Shown: in pieces, positions 41,766 through 52,469 of the stretch
How the letters are laid out: every line of letters starts with the position of its first letter
How positions within the stretch are numbered: position 1 is the first letter of the stretch
Assembly (NCBI GenBank): GCA_035048485.1
Contig: CM068590.1
Span: forward strand, 1,922,001 to 1,986,000
Direction of reading: 5' to 3'
DNA: 64,000 nucleotides
Source of the DNA: Pteria penguin
Taxonomy: Eukaryota > Mollusca > Bivalvia > Pterioida > Pteriidae
Program-made: the position numbers and the translations under genes
The notes under the pieces: model-generated
The model's input: the letters and a program-made list of their open reading frames with translations, nothing else
What the model was told of the DNA's origin: nothing
Databases searched by the model: none

Positions 41766-42600
41766 GTATGTGGATATTGATGTGGTTAAACAAGAATCTG
41801 TCAAGTGAGACTAACATCCACGAATGGTACCTACGTATTTCTCCAGGAATAACGATTCGGTTACATGAATGAATATAAGATGGTTTGGAAGGACTAGAAC
41901 ATGGCCATTGGTAAATCTTGTGGTGGTGGAAAGGATACATAATGTTGTACGTCTGAGACTGGCAGTTTACTGGTACAAGGGTTGACTACGGCTGGCTGTT
42001 TGACATAGCATTAAAGTCAGCAGTTTGGTTTGATTAGAAGACTTTGGTATGACCATAACTACCATAGGGTTTATAATTATCCTTATTAGCATTAAAGTCT
42101 TGAACCCCCCCCCCTTTTTTTTTCTCTCTCGTCTTTCCACAATCATGCAGTTGTAACTCAAACTTAATATTTTCAATTCAGTATGACCTACTTGAGGGAA
42201 GCGGCAATAAATAACAATATATGAAATTTTGTTAAAAAGAGTTTATATATTGTTATGGAATATTTTCAGACATACAAACCCTTGTTTTAGATTCATCTTC
42301 CCGACCATAGACACGGAAAAGTGAACTCCTTGACGACGCACAGGTTCCCATTTTTAAAGTAAAATCTTCCACAGGGATGCCGTTCTATAATATATAAAAC
42401 CACTCTTCTAAGAAATGTTCGGTTGCTTGGCCTTCATCAAGTTAAATGAGCGATGTTTTAATTCTAAACCACGTTAACTTCCTGGTAGCATTATAAATAA
42501 TAAGCGTAAATATACTTACACTTTGTAATGATAGCATGGGTTTGACATAGTTTATTAATTCTAAAAGCCAAGTGGCGGAGAATTTGTAAAAGAGATATAT

Positions 42601-42908
42601 TTGTTTGTTTTTCGTTTTGTTTTGTTTTGTTTTGCATTGTTTTTTTTGGGGGGGGGGTGGGGTGGTTGTTTTCGGTTTTTTTTGGGGGGGGGCGTTGTTT
42701 GTTTGTTTGTTTATTTTTTTTTTCGTAGTTTACATGATATAACGGACCTAATGCCCGACAAGGTACTTTTTGCCGGAACTTTCATTATGTTTGGACTGTT
42801 ACATGGCAAGAGAGAGCTTGTCCATATATATGTGAAATTGTCTTGGACTGACATTAAACAACAACAATTAGAGCAAAAAAAAAAAAAAAAAACAAAAACA
42901 AAAAAAAA

Positions 42909-42939
<31 letters not shown>

Positions 42940-42940
42940 C

Positions 42941-42971
<31 letters not shown>

Positions 42972-42990
42972 AACCCAACAACTGTAACAA
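42601..42990. repeat. simple-sequence tracts around a degenerate SINE tail
   Basis: A (GTTTT)n and G-run tract lies at 42601-42725, and A-run plus (AAAAC)n at 42875-42975. Between them, at about 42815-42870, TCCATATATATGTGAAATTG and GACATTAAACAAC resemble a SINE A tail. The 128-codon frame here is an artefact. Confidence 0.6.
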
Positions 42991-43182
42991 CAATAACAAC
43001 AATTATTATATACATAAAATATTATATAAGTTTACTGTTAATATGCTTTATACTTTACAATCAGTAAATGTCAGTACATATTTTATCAGGGACGTATATA
43101 ACTATACAATAATGCATACATTTCTGCTGATAGTGCAGTTATAGCACATTTAACATGATGCTTATTTTCGGTTTCAGCCGAA

Positions 43183-43197
43183 ATGAAAGAGAAATGA
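43183..43197 (+). promoter_or_regulatory. 4-codon uORF overlapping the glycosyltransferase start
   Basis: ATGAAAGAGAAATGA starts just after the presumed acceptor (exon from 43178). Its TGA overlaps the main ATG at 43194 in an ATGA arrangement. Confidence 0.4.
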
Positions 43198-44210
43198 ATA
43201 GGGAAGATGACTCTAGAATGAAATTTTGCAGACGACTTTTCTTCATAACGATAGCTGTAACTTTGGGTGGCTTCTTGTTTTTCATTTACGTCCTCAACGA
43301 CATTGGTGTCAGAACTATATTGGTCCCACCTGAGTTTGTGGTGGAAGAATACATGACGGCAACGACACGGTCTCACTCGGCTCCTCCCAACAGCACCGGA
43401 ATAGACAAACATGATTACAAGTACCTCATTCAGGAACAAAATATATGCCAGAGGAAAAATGCAACCAAAGTGTTTCTAATCATTGTTGTATGTATAGCCC
43501 CGAGGAACTTCGAACATCGACGGACCATTCGGGAAACTTGGGGATCTATTGCTAAAACAGATCCCGAAGTAAGACTTGTATTTATGCACGGAATGGATGA
43601 CAATGAAACAGTTCAGGAAAGACTCGTTAAGGAGAGTAAAGAATTTTCTGACGTCATCCAGGAGGATTTTCACGACTCGTATCATAATTTGTCGATCAAA
43701 TCCGTAGCTTTATTAAAATGGGTGTCGAAGTTTTGTGCCGAAGCGAAATTTGTGCTTAAAGCAGACGACGATATGTATATCAACGTTCAATATCTCATAA
43801 ACGTTTTAAAACAGAAAGGAAAAACGAACTCGGTCACAGGTTTCCGGATACATGGAGCTGTTCCGATAAAAGATAAAAATTCGAAGTGGTATACGCCACC
43901 TACCGCTTTTTCCCAGTCCGTGTACCCGGATTACTGTAGCGGAACTGCTTATGTTCTTTCGTCCGACATTGTGCCAAAATTATTTATAGCTGCTACAAAA
44001 GTACGCCTCTTTTGGTTGGAGGATATTTTTATCACTGGAATATGCCGATTGCTGATTAGCGCAAATATAGTGAATGATTGGGGATTTACATACGATAAAC
44101 CCAATCCGGATGGATGCACTTTCCGGAAACGAATAACTGGACATAGGTATTCTCTTCAAGAAATGAGGACGATATGGCGGCAAATTAATGGCCTTGACAT
44201 TAAGTGCTGA
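43194..44210 (+). CDS. beta-1,3-galactosyltransferase-like type II membrane enzyme (GT31)
   Basis: The protein is 338 aa from ATG 43194. The frame is open back to 43155, but a splice acceptor (TTTCGGTTTCAG, AG at 43176-43177) makes the upstream part likely intronic. Layout: short basic cytosolic tail, one transmembrane anchor at about 15-34 (FFITIAVTLGGFLFFIYVL), a stem with N-glycosylation sequons, and a GT31 domain. Signatures (numbered from this start) are RRTIRETWG 109-117, EDFHDSYHNLSIK 157-169, the metal-binding triad in KADDDMYIN (D191-D193), YPDYCSGTAYVLS 244-256 and EDIFITG 276-282. GT31 enzymes add galactose or GlcNAc in beta-1,3 linkage to glycans in the Golgi. The exact donor and acceptor cannot be told. 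All key residues are present and the length is normal, so it looks functional. The coding part is intronless. Confidence 0.9.
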   Translation: MNREDDSRMKFCRRLFFITIAVTLGGFLFFIYVLNDIGVRTILVPPEFVVEEYMTATTRSHSAPPNSTGIDKHDYKYLIQEQNICQRKNATKVFLIIVVCIAPRNFEHRRTIRETWGSIAKTDPEVRLVFMHGMDDNETVQERLVKESKEFSDVIQEDFHDSYHNLSIKSVALLKWVSKFCAEAKFVLKADDDMYINVQYLINVLKQKGKTNSVTGFRIHGAVPIKDKNSKWYTPPTAFSQSVYPDYCSGTAYVLSSDIVPKLFIAATKVRLFWLEDIFITGICRLLISANIVNDWGFTYDKPNPDGCTFRKRITGHRYSLQEMRTIWRQINGLDIKC

Positions 44211-44568
44211 AATCCATAATAGTATTTTCATAATAGTTTTATTTTTCGAAAAAAGTGAATTTATATTATTTCCTTATCCGTTAGAAAGTTATTTTTTACA
44301 TGATGCGTTATATGCGAAGAATTCCGACGCTTAAGTTTGTTTATCGTCAGTCCGTCTGTTATTCCTTGTCTATTCGTCTGTCGTCCTGTCATTCATTTTA
44401 GCATTCTGTCATTCTCTCAGTCATATATATACAACGACGAAAGGAAAATACACTGTCGTCATGTGATAAAATATTGTTATACATTGCCATAAATACTTGC
44501 TCACAATATAAATTCTTTGTGTGCCGTTACTTGGTTTGTTAGTATTTTAACTTATATTGCATGTAATA

Positions 44569-44729
44569 CACCGATCCACTTTCGTCGAATTTCAAGCACT
44601 TTAGCGCAAAATACGACTATGATGACGTCACACAAGGTTGGACAAGTCGGACATCTGATTATGATGTCAGAGGCATAACAATCAAAAGTCCGCTAAATAT
44701 CGCTTTCTGTGCTGTAAAGTGGATCGGTG
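44569..44729. mobile_element. Tc1/mariner-type MITE
   Basis: The TIR CACCGATCCACTTT is perfect at both ends and flanked by TA on each side (44567-44568 and 44730-44731). The length is 161 bp. The interior includes GATGACGTCAC. Confidence 0.8.
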
Positions 44730-44937
44730 TATTGATTTTGTCTAGTTTCCATGTTTTATGAAGAGTGCATAAAGTTCACACATCCAGGTGTGTTCAGTGG
44801 ATCACGTGTAGATATTGTGTAGGATTTTCATACATTGGACATTTATTTTGCAAAGTACATCATTGAGGAGATTTTACTTCTATGAACGTCGCTAACCCAG
44901 TCACAGCAAAAACTGAATCTACATCACCATGAAGACG

Positions 44938-45320
44938 ATTGGTTGATTATTATTTACGACACTCCGCGATTATCTCACGTGCATTTTGAAGGCATCTACA
45001 TGTTGCCTTGTATAGACCCTTACACTGTTTCTGCGGGACTAACAGTTTGATTGGCAAATGATAACGTTTCCCCGTAAAATTTTTGACGTCATAAAATTCT
45101 ATTGTCTATGACGTCATCTTGTGGAAACAGTTATCATTTTTCCAACCAAAATGTTGGCCCCACAGTAGCAGTGAAAGAGTCTATAGGAATTTATACCTTT
45201 ACAACGGACCTACCCGAAGCAGTGAGGGATCTTTTACGTACCACACCCACCGTGACACGGTACCTCGGTTTTCAGTGTCATCCGAAAGACGGAACACCGA
45301 TGACTGGGGGTGACCTATAC
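44938..45320 (-). mobile_element. SINE family A split by a fold-back element
   Basis: The SINE tail segment (GATTATTATTTACGACACTC, then CTCACGTGCATTTTGAAGGC) ends at about 45020. The SINE resumes at about 45190 (CTTTACAACGGACCTACCCG, GTGAGGGATCTTTTACG). The short SINE stretch around TATAGACC/TTATACC is repeated at both edges, as a TSD would be. The tRNA head is missing. Confidence 0.65.
45033..45164. mobile_element. fold-back MITE carrying two TGACGTCA palindromes
   Basis: The arms GACTAACAGTTTGATTGG with AATGATAACGTTTCC (left) and GGAAACAGTTATCATTTTTC with CAACCAAAATGTTGG (right) are inverted. TGACGTCA lies at 45084-45091 and 45109-45116. Confidence 0.6.
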
Positions 45321-45727
45321 CTTTCAGTGGGCCTTTCATGATACACGTATTCCCCATATGAGCAGTTATTTGACGTCAAACCATTGTGACGTCAATCAGT
45401 TCTATGGTTTTATGATGAAAATGATATTAAATACCTGAGCCACAATAGTTCTTAATTGGCTATGGGCGCATCTAGTGAAAATTGTACTGGTCATTAAAGG
45501 AAGTTCTAAAAACTCCTACTTTATTTAAAGTACCTCAGACTTTGTTTGTACAGGTTCATCCCCAAAAATCGATAATACCAAACCTAGCCATTGATTTAAA
45601 TAATTCTGCCTAGTTACATACTATAGCAATCTCGAAATCAACGTGCATTTTTTTTTTACTTATGTTGTGTTTTTGTATGTTTGTTTCTTTGTTTGGGGTG
45701 GGGGCAGGCAGCTTTTTTTATTTTAAA

Positions 45728-45962
45728 GTATTGTCCTCAGAAGTATTTCAGATAAGAAATGCATAGTGTTTCTTTGATACATTTGATAAATTTATGGCGT
45801 CAGGTACCTGCTCAAATTGGAAATAACTCTGTATAAAGACACCCAGCCGAGCACCTGTTCTACTGAATCTTTTTTTTTTTAAGTATTGTCCTCAGAAGTA
45901 TTTAAGATAAGAAATGCATAGTGTTTCTTTGATACATTTGATAAATTTAATCACTAATTACA
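45728..45962. repeat. ~78-bp direct duplication
   Basis: AAGTATTGTCCTCAGAAGTA through TGATACATTTGATAAATTTA occurs at about 45728-45806 and 45882-45950 with one or two changes. Confidence 0.8.
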
Positions 45963-46380
45963 AACTGCTTTTCTACATCTGGCATAGATTGTATAGAATG
46001 GCCCGACTCGGTGTTCTAAAGTCATGTAGATTCATCAGTACTTGCTGCCCCCGATTTTTAAAAATGTACGTACACTTCATTCCTTCAATACTACTCTCTC
46101 GATTATATTATGACACAGTGACCTCATCCGAGTGCATATTTGTATCATAACACACACGGCTGTGTTAATGCGGCATAGTATTTAGTGTAGACCACTCAAT
46201 TCCGATGATAATGGTATATGTCATATATCTAGTTTTTGTTTTAAAATGTTGACATGTCTCTGCTACATGTTTCTATTACATGATTAAAACAGAGGACTTC
46301 CGTGCCTAAAATAAACTTAAATCACAGATTCAATATGCCTGGAATAAGGAAACTTTCAGTTTGTCACCAAGTGACAAAAA

Positions 46381-46386
46381 TTTATT
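46381..46386 (-). terminator. candidate polyadenylation signal for the SleB-like gene
   Basis: AATAAA on the minus strand, about 190 nt after the stop codon. Confidence 0.35.
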
Positions 46387-46573
46387 GCATAAGAGTTGTA
46401 TCAAAAAGCAAGCAACACACTGACGTATGGCATACATCAGTTCACATATTCATAACATACATAACACATAAAAAGCAATTCAATATGATTCTTGCACAAA
46501 ACATATTTTATAGATTTAAAACCTCTTAAGTAGGTACATCAATATGTACAAATGACAAGTTTCTTCCTCAAAA

Positions 46574-47009
46574 TTAATTCCTGGGCCGTAAACATACAAA
46601 ATAATGTCCGCCTATCTTGCCTTTATTATACGCTTCCCACCACGTGTTTCCATTGGTTGCTGCGCAGGGGTCAAGGGCGCAGAAGTTCACTGCGCATCGA
46701 CCTTTGGTCGGATCTGCTTCTATAGCACACAGGGCATTCGAAGCTGCTTTAAAGGAGCTCTGATATTCGGTCGTCTTCTGCCTTTTTCCTTCTTGGTATG
46801 CAGAATCGTGAGAGGCCAGATCCAAAGTCTCGTACTGATGTTTATTGCCGCTACTCTTTTGGTAAACGACAGAGTATACGTCGTTAGGGTAACCAACATG
46901 GCCGACGCGGTTAACGATCGTGTAGGCGACTGCTAACTGTCCTCTGTACGGTTCCCCTCGGGCTTCACCGAATACGACTCTAGCGACAAGATCTTTGTTT
47001 CCATCGGAA
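46574..47009 (-). CDS. SleB-type (Hydrolase_2) cell-wall hydrolase, last exon
   Basis: On the minus strand a TTTATTTCAG acceptor (AG at 47010-47011) opens a 436-nt exon, one leftover base then 144 codons to TAA. The first third reads DLVARVVFGEARGEPYRGQL followed by AVAYTIVNRV. This is the diagnostic core of SleB/CwlJ-type hydrolases, including the presumed catalytic glutamate in GEARGE. YPNDVYSVVYQ and the C-terminal NTWWEAYNKGKIGGHYFVCL also fit the fold. These enzymes cut bacterial peptidoglycan glycan strands. Six cysteines in the second half suggest a secreted disulfide-bonded protein. Upstream exons (signal peptide, phase-2 junction) lie above 47010 and were not found. The bacterial-type domain in a spliced gene suggests an old horizontal transfer with an antibacterial or digestive role, which is inference. 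Confidence 0.75.
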
Positions 47010-49255
47010 CTGAAATAAAATCAAGCATTGTTCAAGACAGTGTACATACATGTCAATAACAAGTAGACTTTGTATAAAGGTATATACCTTAAGGTATATC
47101 CATTCACTGGATTTAACAGGTATTTACAAGAGTTTTGCTACAGGTGTTTAATGGCAGCAGTACACGCCAACTCCTCCAGAACACCTGATATCAATTCACT
47201 ATTATATTGGGGTTCGTCTCGTCTTGATATAGAACCATACACGGTGTTGTACGTCTATTTTTGTACTCTGAGACTAACCCCGGGGTACTTCGTGTTTACG
47301 TTCATAGAGGTAGATTTCTTTAAAATGCATCAGGTAGATACGATATGCGTATAATAGTCGTTCTGTGACGTAAAACAGAAAATGAAAGTAAGCAAAGAAA
47401 AGAGAAAGTGAAAGTAAACAAGGAAAAGAGAAAGTGAAAGTAAACATAGAAATCAGAAAGTAAAAGTCAACAAACAAAACAAAAATTAAAAGTAAAGAAA
47501 ACAAGCTTAGCATTTGAAAAAGCTTAGAGTGCAAACCCTGTAGCATTTTTAATTGCGAGGAAAATGGTACTTGTGGGTCAGTTTAAAATGAAGACCCTTT
47601 TGTATGATGTTAGCTAGGTTGTTGTCTAAATAATAGTAATAATACCTCCTTTCTAATGTTTATTTATGTTTAGACTTGGGTTGGGAAAGCTGACCATATT
47701 CGTCGGGATATCACCGTTTAGACATTTCGAACACCCTAAGTACAGTTAGACATGGAAGAAATCATACAAACTACGCAGTACTTGCTCCATCAACTTCAAC
47801 ACCTAAAGAACACAAACTCCCCGTCGAGGCCTCCTGTGCCCAAATAATCGCTGGGGAAGTTTGCATAAGTACAAAGAATGTTACAAACTGCGCAATAATT
47901 GCTGCACCAATTAAACTGCTAGAAATCCTTGATACTCCGCCTTCGTTTACTCGGAACTTTTCGAGATTGTCTATAGCCAGATAATATACATACGCTAAAA
48001 GGTACGAACATCTAATTAGTATTACGCGGGAAAATTCTGTTGGATTATACCACTGCTGCCGTGGGAAAGGTTACACAAATGTCGATTTCTAAAATATGAA
48101 TATCCTTCATATTTATACATGTTTATGTGGCATCCACTAATTTATCTAAAAATAAGTATTTTAAAGTATTTTTTTTAATTTTTAGAATACACTGCATGTA
48201 AGATTTATTTGTCATTTATATGCATTCACTAAAGAAAATCACCCCCAAGTCAATGTCTATCCTATTAAAAGCCTTATCCTCATATACTCCTCTCTGCGTT
48301 TTAAAGTACGGTAAATACTATTCGTTTGGTACGCTCAACTGTAACATTGATTTAGTAATGAGCATTGCCTTTGAAAGCAATGGTATTCTTCTTCATTCCT
48401 TTTCCTTTTATGCCTTTGAAAGCAAGGGTATTCTTCTTCATTCCTTTTCCTTTTAAGCGCATTAGAAATATCGATGTCATGGACAATACAAAACTTATAC
48501 TGTCTGACCTCGTAAAGTAAAGCAACTACTTTTTGGAGGCTATGTTTTCCCAGTATGCAGCATAATCATGTCACACATGCGCATTTCCAGATTAGACAAC
48601 AACGTAATATGCAAACCCCCGACGGGGTTTGCAATAACAGAAATGAAAAAGTTTACAAAGATAATTATTTTAATATAATAGTTATAGACGGTAAAATATC
48701 TGTCATAAAATGCGCTTTCTTATTCCTTGATCTATCCATCCAAAGGCTCCCAAACATCTATAGGCTGGCCGCCAAAAGATAAATGAATAAAATGCAAAAT
48801 AAAACATATACGAAGTATAATACTCCCTTATATTTTACGTCGTATTTTATCGCTGAGCCTTGTTTGGAAAAAAAATGATTTATATGCCGACCGATTAGAA
48901 AGCAAGGCGCAGGGCCAGCCATGATGGATTGTTGCCGTATTGTTGTATGTAGTTTTGTCATCATTTATTATGTGTTCTTACATAATAGTCATAAACAATG
49001 ATATGTATGATATACAAGCAGGTAAAAAAACACCGACAACGCGGTGGTGGTGGTGGAGAGGGGGGGGGGGGGTCAACATGCGCTTATCTGACAAGGACGT
49101 TGTTTACCGTGCTAAATGGGTGTTTGTAGCATCTACCCCTCTTTTAACCCTGGGTTCGAATTCCTGTTGAGCCAGGGGAGAAGAGTAACGAAGCACCTGT
49201 CGTTTCTCTAAGATGTTCCGTTCAATATGTCACTAAGATGCTTCTGATACCAGAT
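47010..49255. other. interval upstream of the SleB-like exon
   Basis: No further exon was recognised. It contains a degenerate SINE A tail at 47322-47378 (GCATCAGGTAGATACG, CTGTGACGTAAAAC) and a purine-rich (GAAAGTAAAC)n tract at 47385-47470. A diverged ~110-bp direct duplication lies at 47760-47935, a 45-bp tandem duplication at 48368-48455, a perfect hairpin at 48610-48633 and a G-run at 49058-49072. Confidence 0.5.
48610..48633. other. perfect 10-bp-stem hairpin
   Basis: TGCAAACCCC and GGGGTTTGCA are exact complements around a CGAC loop. Confidence 0.7.
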
Positions 49256-49257
49256 GA

Positions 49258-49380
49258 TATATAAGACAATAATATAATAGACAATAATATAATAGACAAT
49301 AATATAATAGACAATAATATAATAGACAATAATATAATAGACATTAATATAATAGACAATAATATAATAGACAATAAATA
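49258..49380. repeat. 15-bp tandem repeat (AGACAATAATATAAT)n
   Basis: About eight near-perfect copies, followed by AATAAATAA-type sequence to about 49510. The 112-codon minus-strand frame of L, I, Y and F residues is an artefact. Confidence 0.9.
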
Positions 49381-49578
49381 AAATATAAACAAATAAATAA
49401 ACAAATAAACAAACAATCAAATAGATGAAGAAGTAAGGTAATGAATAAATAAATAAATGAAAGATAGATAAATAAATATACAAGTAAGCAATTAAATAGA
49501 TAAATAAGTAAAAAGATGAAAAATAAGAGAATAAATAGCTCAACAAATCATTAGAAAATACAAATCTTATTTTCCTTA

Positions 49579-49860
49579 TTGATTGATGGATTGATTGATT
49601 GAATATTGTTTTACGTCACTCCACAATTATTTCACGTATATGGTGATGGCATCTGATACATTGCACACAAATTTAGACCTTTGCGACGGACCCACCCGAA
49701 GCGTTGAGGGTTCTTTTACGTGTCACGCCTACCGTGACACGGGACCTCGGTTTTTACTGTCTCATCCGATAGACAGAACACTGGTGCGCCAAGGGCGGGA
49801 GCCGAACCCGTGACCTCTCCATCACGAACCGAGGACCTTATCCACATGGACTGACCGGAT
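49579..49860 (-). mobile_element. SINE family A
   Basis: In minus orientation the head is about ATCCGGTCAGTCCATGTGG (mutated) with B box GGTTCGGCTCCCGC, and the body has ACTGTCTCATCC and ACGTGTCACGCC as seen on the plus strand. A perfect 12-bp TSD TTATTTTCCTTA lies at 49567-49578 and 49861-49872. Confidence 0.88.
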
Positions 49861-49872
49861 TTATTTTCCTTA

Positions 49873-50880
49873 TACTGATTAATTATAATACTTATATTTT
49901 ATATTGTATTACCTAAACTGATTTTAGTATCAGCATTATTTACATGTCAACGGAGAGAGAACATGCTGCATTCTAGAAATTTGTCTGCCATTATTATTGT
50001 TATCTATTAAATATTGTTATACATGTATATCAATTATTATTATTTATTCATTATTGTTATCTATTAATTATTCTTATCTATTAATAATTGTTATTTATTA
50101 ATTGTTATGTTATTTACATACCATAAGTTTGCGTATACATTGTTCACTATCAAGAGAATTCCGAAAATAGCACACATGTCCATCATCGCTGCAGACATTT
50201 CAACAGCCCCTTCTCTGTGTTAATACCAGTGTATCGTCGTTTACCTATATATATAGGTATATCTACAAAGAAATAAAAATATATGTGTATCTGTATGGAA
50301 CAGATCTATTCGGACTTTCCATCATATGACGTGAATATGGCTTTGTCTACACCTACACAAGCCATACCTGGGCAAGCGAAACAAACATTTGTTATGTAAA
50401 TATCAAGGATATAGACCTGTGCATAGAGATTGTGTCATCGAGAAACCAGACAGAGAACAAAATTGTTGATGTCGTTTCTACAGTCCATTCCTTGTGTATC
50501 TTCGAAATGTCAGATACAAGTAAAAGACATAGGTATGAATTTATTCTAGAGAGAGAATCGACAGGAACTGAAAAATTCGAAACTTTTCTTAGTTAAATAT
50601 TAGTCACCTATCGCTTTGTTATTCACTTGTTTATATTCTATTCTATTCTTTATCGACTTTAAGCCATCCGGCTTATCAGTATACAGTATACAACTGTATA
50701 TACAAATACATGAATTTAGCATCAGATACATAAATATATGAACATTTAAACAAAGGATAATGCAAATACACATTCTTCTGCAAACGGTGAAAATATAGTT
50801 GCCTTTATACACAATATATTGTTTATATTTTTAGACAAATATAAACGTATTAATACCATGGTTGAAGTTATTGGAGAGAA
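49873..50880. other. AT-rich interval with a dispersed repeat
   Basis: (ATT)-rich tracts lie at 50000-50110. The segment 50286-50452 (TATGGAACAGATCTATTCGG, CTGGGCAAGCGAAACAAACA, TATGTAAATATCAAGGAT) recurs at 54343-54492. No gene was seen. Confidence 0.55.
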
Positions 50881-50882
50881 TA

Positions 50883-52469
50883 ACAACAACAACAAACAAC
50901 AACAACAATGAATTATATGTTCAGCTGAGGTCACAGTAAAGAATTTCTTAAGATGTTCGCTTTAAAAATGTATTTGCCCAGATTACAAAGCTCTTTTAGA
51001 TTATGCGTTGAAAGAAGTTGTACTAATTTAAAAGCAGACGGGCGTTTCCAAAACTAAGGCTTTACATATTGTTTACGTAAGTCGATATACACGGGACATT
51101 GTAAAATAAAATGAAATTCATCTTCAATGGAATTTAGACATGCAAAACACTTATTATTGTTTATCTTCCTGTTATATCTACTAGTCTCTATAGCAAGCGA
51201 ATGTGCAGACAATCTAAATTTAGTGATACATTTTCTGTATGCCTAGGGAATAGATTGACTTAAATAGAACTGAAGCGAAAAATGGTCAAAAATATGTCTA
51301 TACAAAACACACTTAGTAGAGGTGTCAATGACACCTTTAATATACTGCTGAGCTTGATCCAACAATCTTTGCTTTATGGCAGGCAGGAAACTTTTACATA
51401 AGCTTTGAGATAACCAAACATCATTGAAGCCTAATGCAAATAAGTCATGTTTAATATTCCAAACCCAATTAATTTGGCCCTTCTCAGCCGCAGTATACAG
51501 AGTGTCATAGCATGACTTCAGTATACAATTATCAGAGTTTAATATTTTACACCAACATTTTATCATATTAAAAATTCTAACATATCGTAATGGGTATCTG
51601 CCAAGTTCTGAATACACCACAACACTATTGGTTGAATTCTTTACATTTAAAATATATTTACATTTGTTTTGATTATTGTTTTACGTCACTCCACGATTAT
51701 TTCACGTATATGGTGACGGCATCTGCCTGATGCATTGCATACAAATTTAGACCTTTGCAACGGACCCACCCGAAGCAGTGAGGGATCTTTTACGTGCCAC
51801 GCCTACCGTGACACGGGACCTCGGTTTTTACTGTCTCATCCGAAAGACAGAACACCGGTGTGCCCCGGGGCGGGAGTCGAACCCGCGACCTCTCGATCAC
51901 GAGCCGAGCACCTTATCCACTAGGCCACACCGGCTTAAAATATATTTACAAAATTCCAAATGTACTTTTTCAATACAATCACCTTTATGGTAACCCCATA
52001 TCTCACAACCATAATTAAGTACAGCGCCAACATAGCAATCGAAAAGCGATATTAAAGTTTCAATATTTAAATACAAATTCTTCACATTATGTCTGAGGGC
52101 AAACAAAGCTTTCCTACCTTGGTCAGCAACCCTTTTCTCAGTAACAGAAAATTTATTATTGTAATTGAATAAAACACCAAGGTAAGTAAATTCATTGACA
52201 ATTTCGAGATGTGAACCATTGTACAGCCAATTTTCATTTTCGTGAAAAGCATAACTAGAATTGTCTGGGGTTGTGTTAGTTGATGGGAGAGTGGAAACAG
52301 GGTTGCTCGCATTCGTGTTATCGGCATTGTTCAAGACATCCATGGCGTTCTTGATAACATGCGGGGTGGATGTCTGCGAATTCCATGCAGGAGCAGGAGA
52401 TTCCACACTAGAAGATAAGTCAGACGAATCGGGCTTTTTCCTTTTAAACTGAGTGTTTTTCCTCCCCAT
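50883..52469 (-). pseudogene. non-LTR retrotransposon (LINE) copy: ORF1 N-terminus fused to ORF2 C-terminus, SINE-interrupted
   Basis: On the minus strand it starts MGRKNTQFKRKKP (basic and polar, ORF1-like), then switches near residues 73-77 (about 52245) to RT C-terminal sequence: WLYNGSHLEIVNEFTYLGVL, then LNYGCEIWGYH. After the SINE at 51663-51934 the same frame resumes (VYSELGRYPLRYVRIF, WVWNIKHDLFALGFNDVWL) and reaches a zinc-knuckle-like segment CFACLNSIEDEFHFILQC. It ends at TGA 50931-50933 and an (AAC)n-type tail at 50881-50910. Two in-frame TAG codons (51243-51245 and 51054-51056) break it. The RT catalytic core, endonuclease and most of ORF1 are missing. It looks CR1/Jockey-like, with the clade not determined. 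Confidence 0.75.
51663..51934 (-). mobile_element. SINE family A inserted in the LINE
   Basis: In minus orientation the head is AAGCCGGTGTGGCCTAGTGG, with a CTCGTGA anticodon-type loop (CGT, as in tRNA-Thr) and a GGTTCGACTCCCGC B box. The body has GGCACGTAAAAGATCCCTCA and GCATCAGGCAGATGCCGTCA. A perfect 16-bp TSD TTAAAATATATTTACA lies at 51647-51662 and 51935-51950. Removing one TSD copy and the SINE restores the LINE frame. Confidence 0.93.

Noticed and set aside
42601..42987. 128-codon frame rich in F, G and K
   Set aside because: It spans GTTTT, G-run and AAAAC simple sequence.
46604..46936. 110-codon plus-strand frame
   Set aside because: It is the shadow of the SleB-type exon, whose protein signature lies on the minus strand.
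47752..47850. Short frame MEEIIQTTQYLLHQL and following
   Set aside because: It lies in a segment that recurs in diverged form 110 bp downstream, so it is probably part of a repeat.
49208..49546. 112-codon frame of Y, I, L and F repeats
   Set aside because: Translation of the 15-bp AT-rich tandem repeat.
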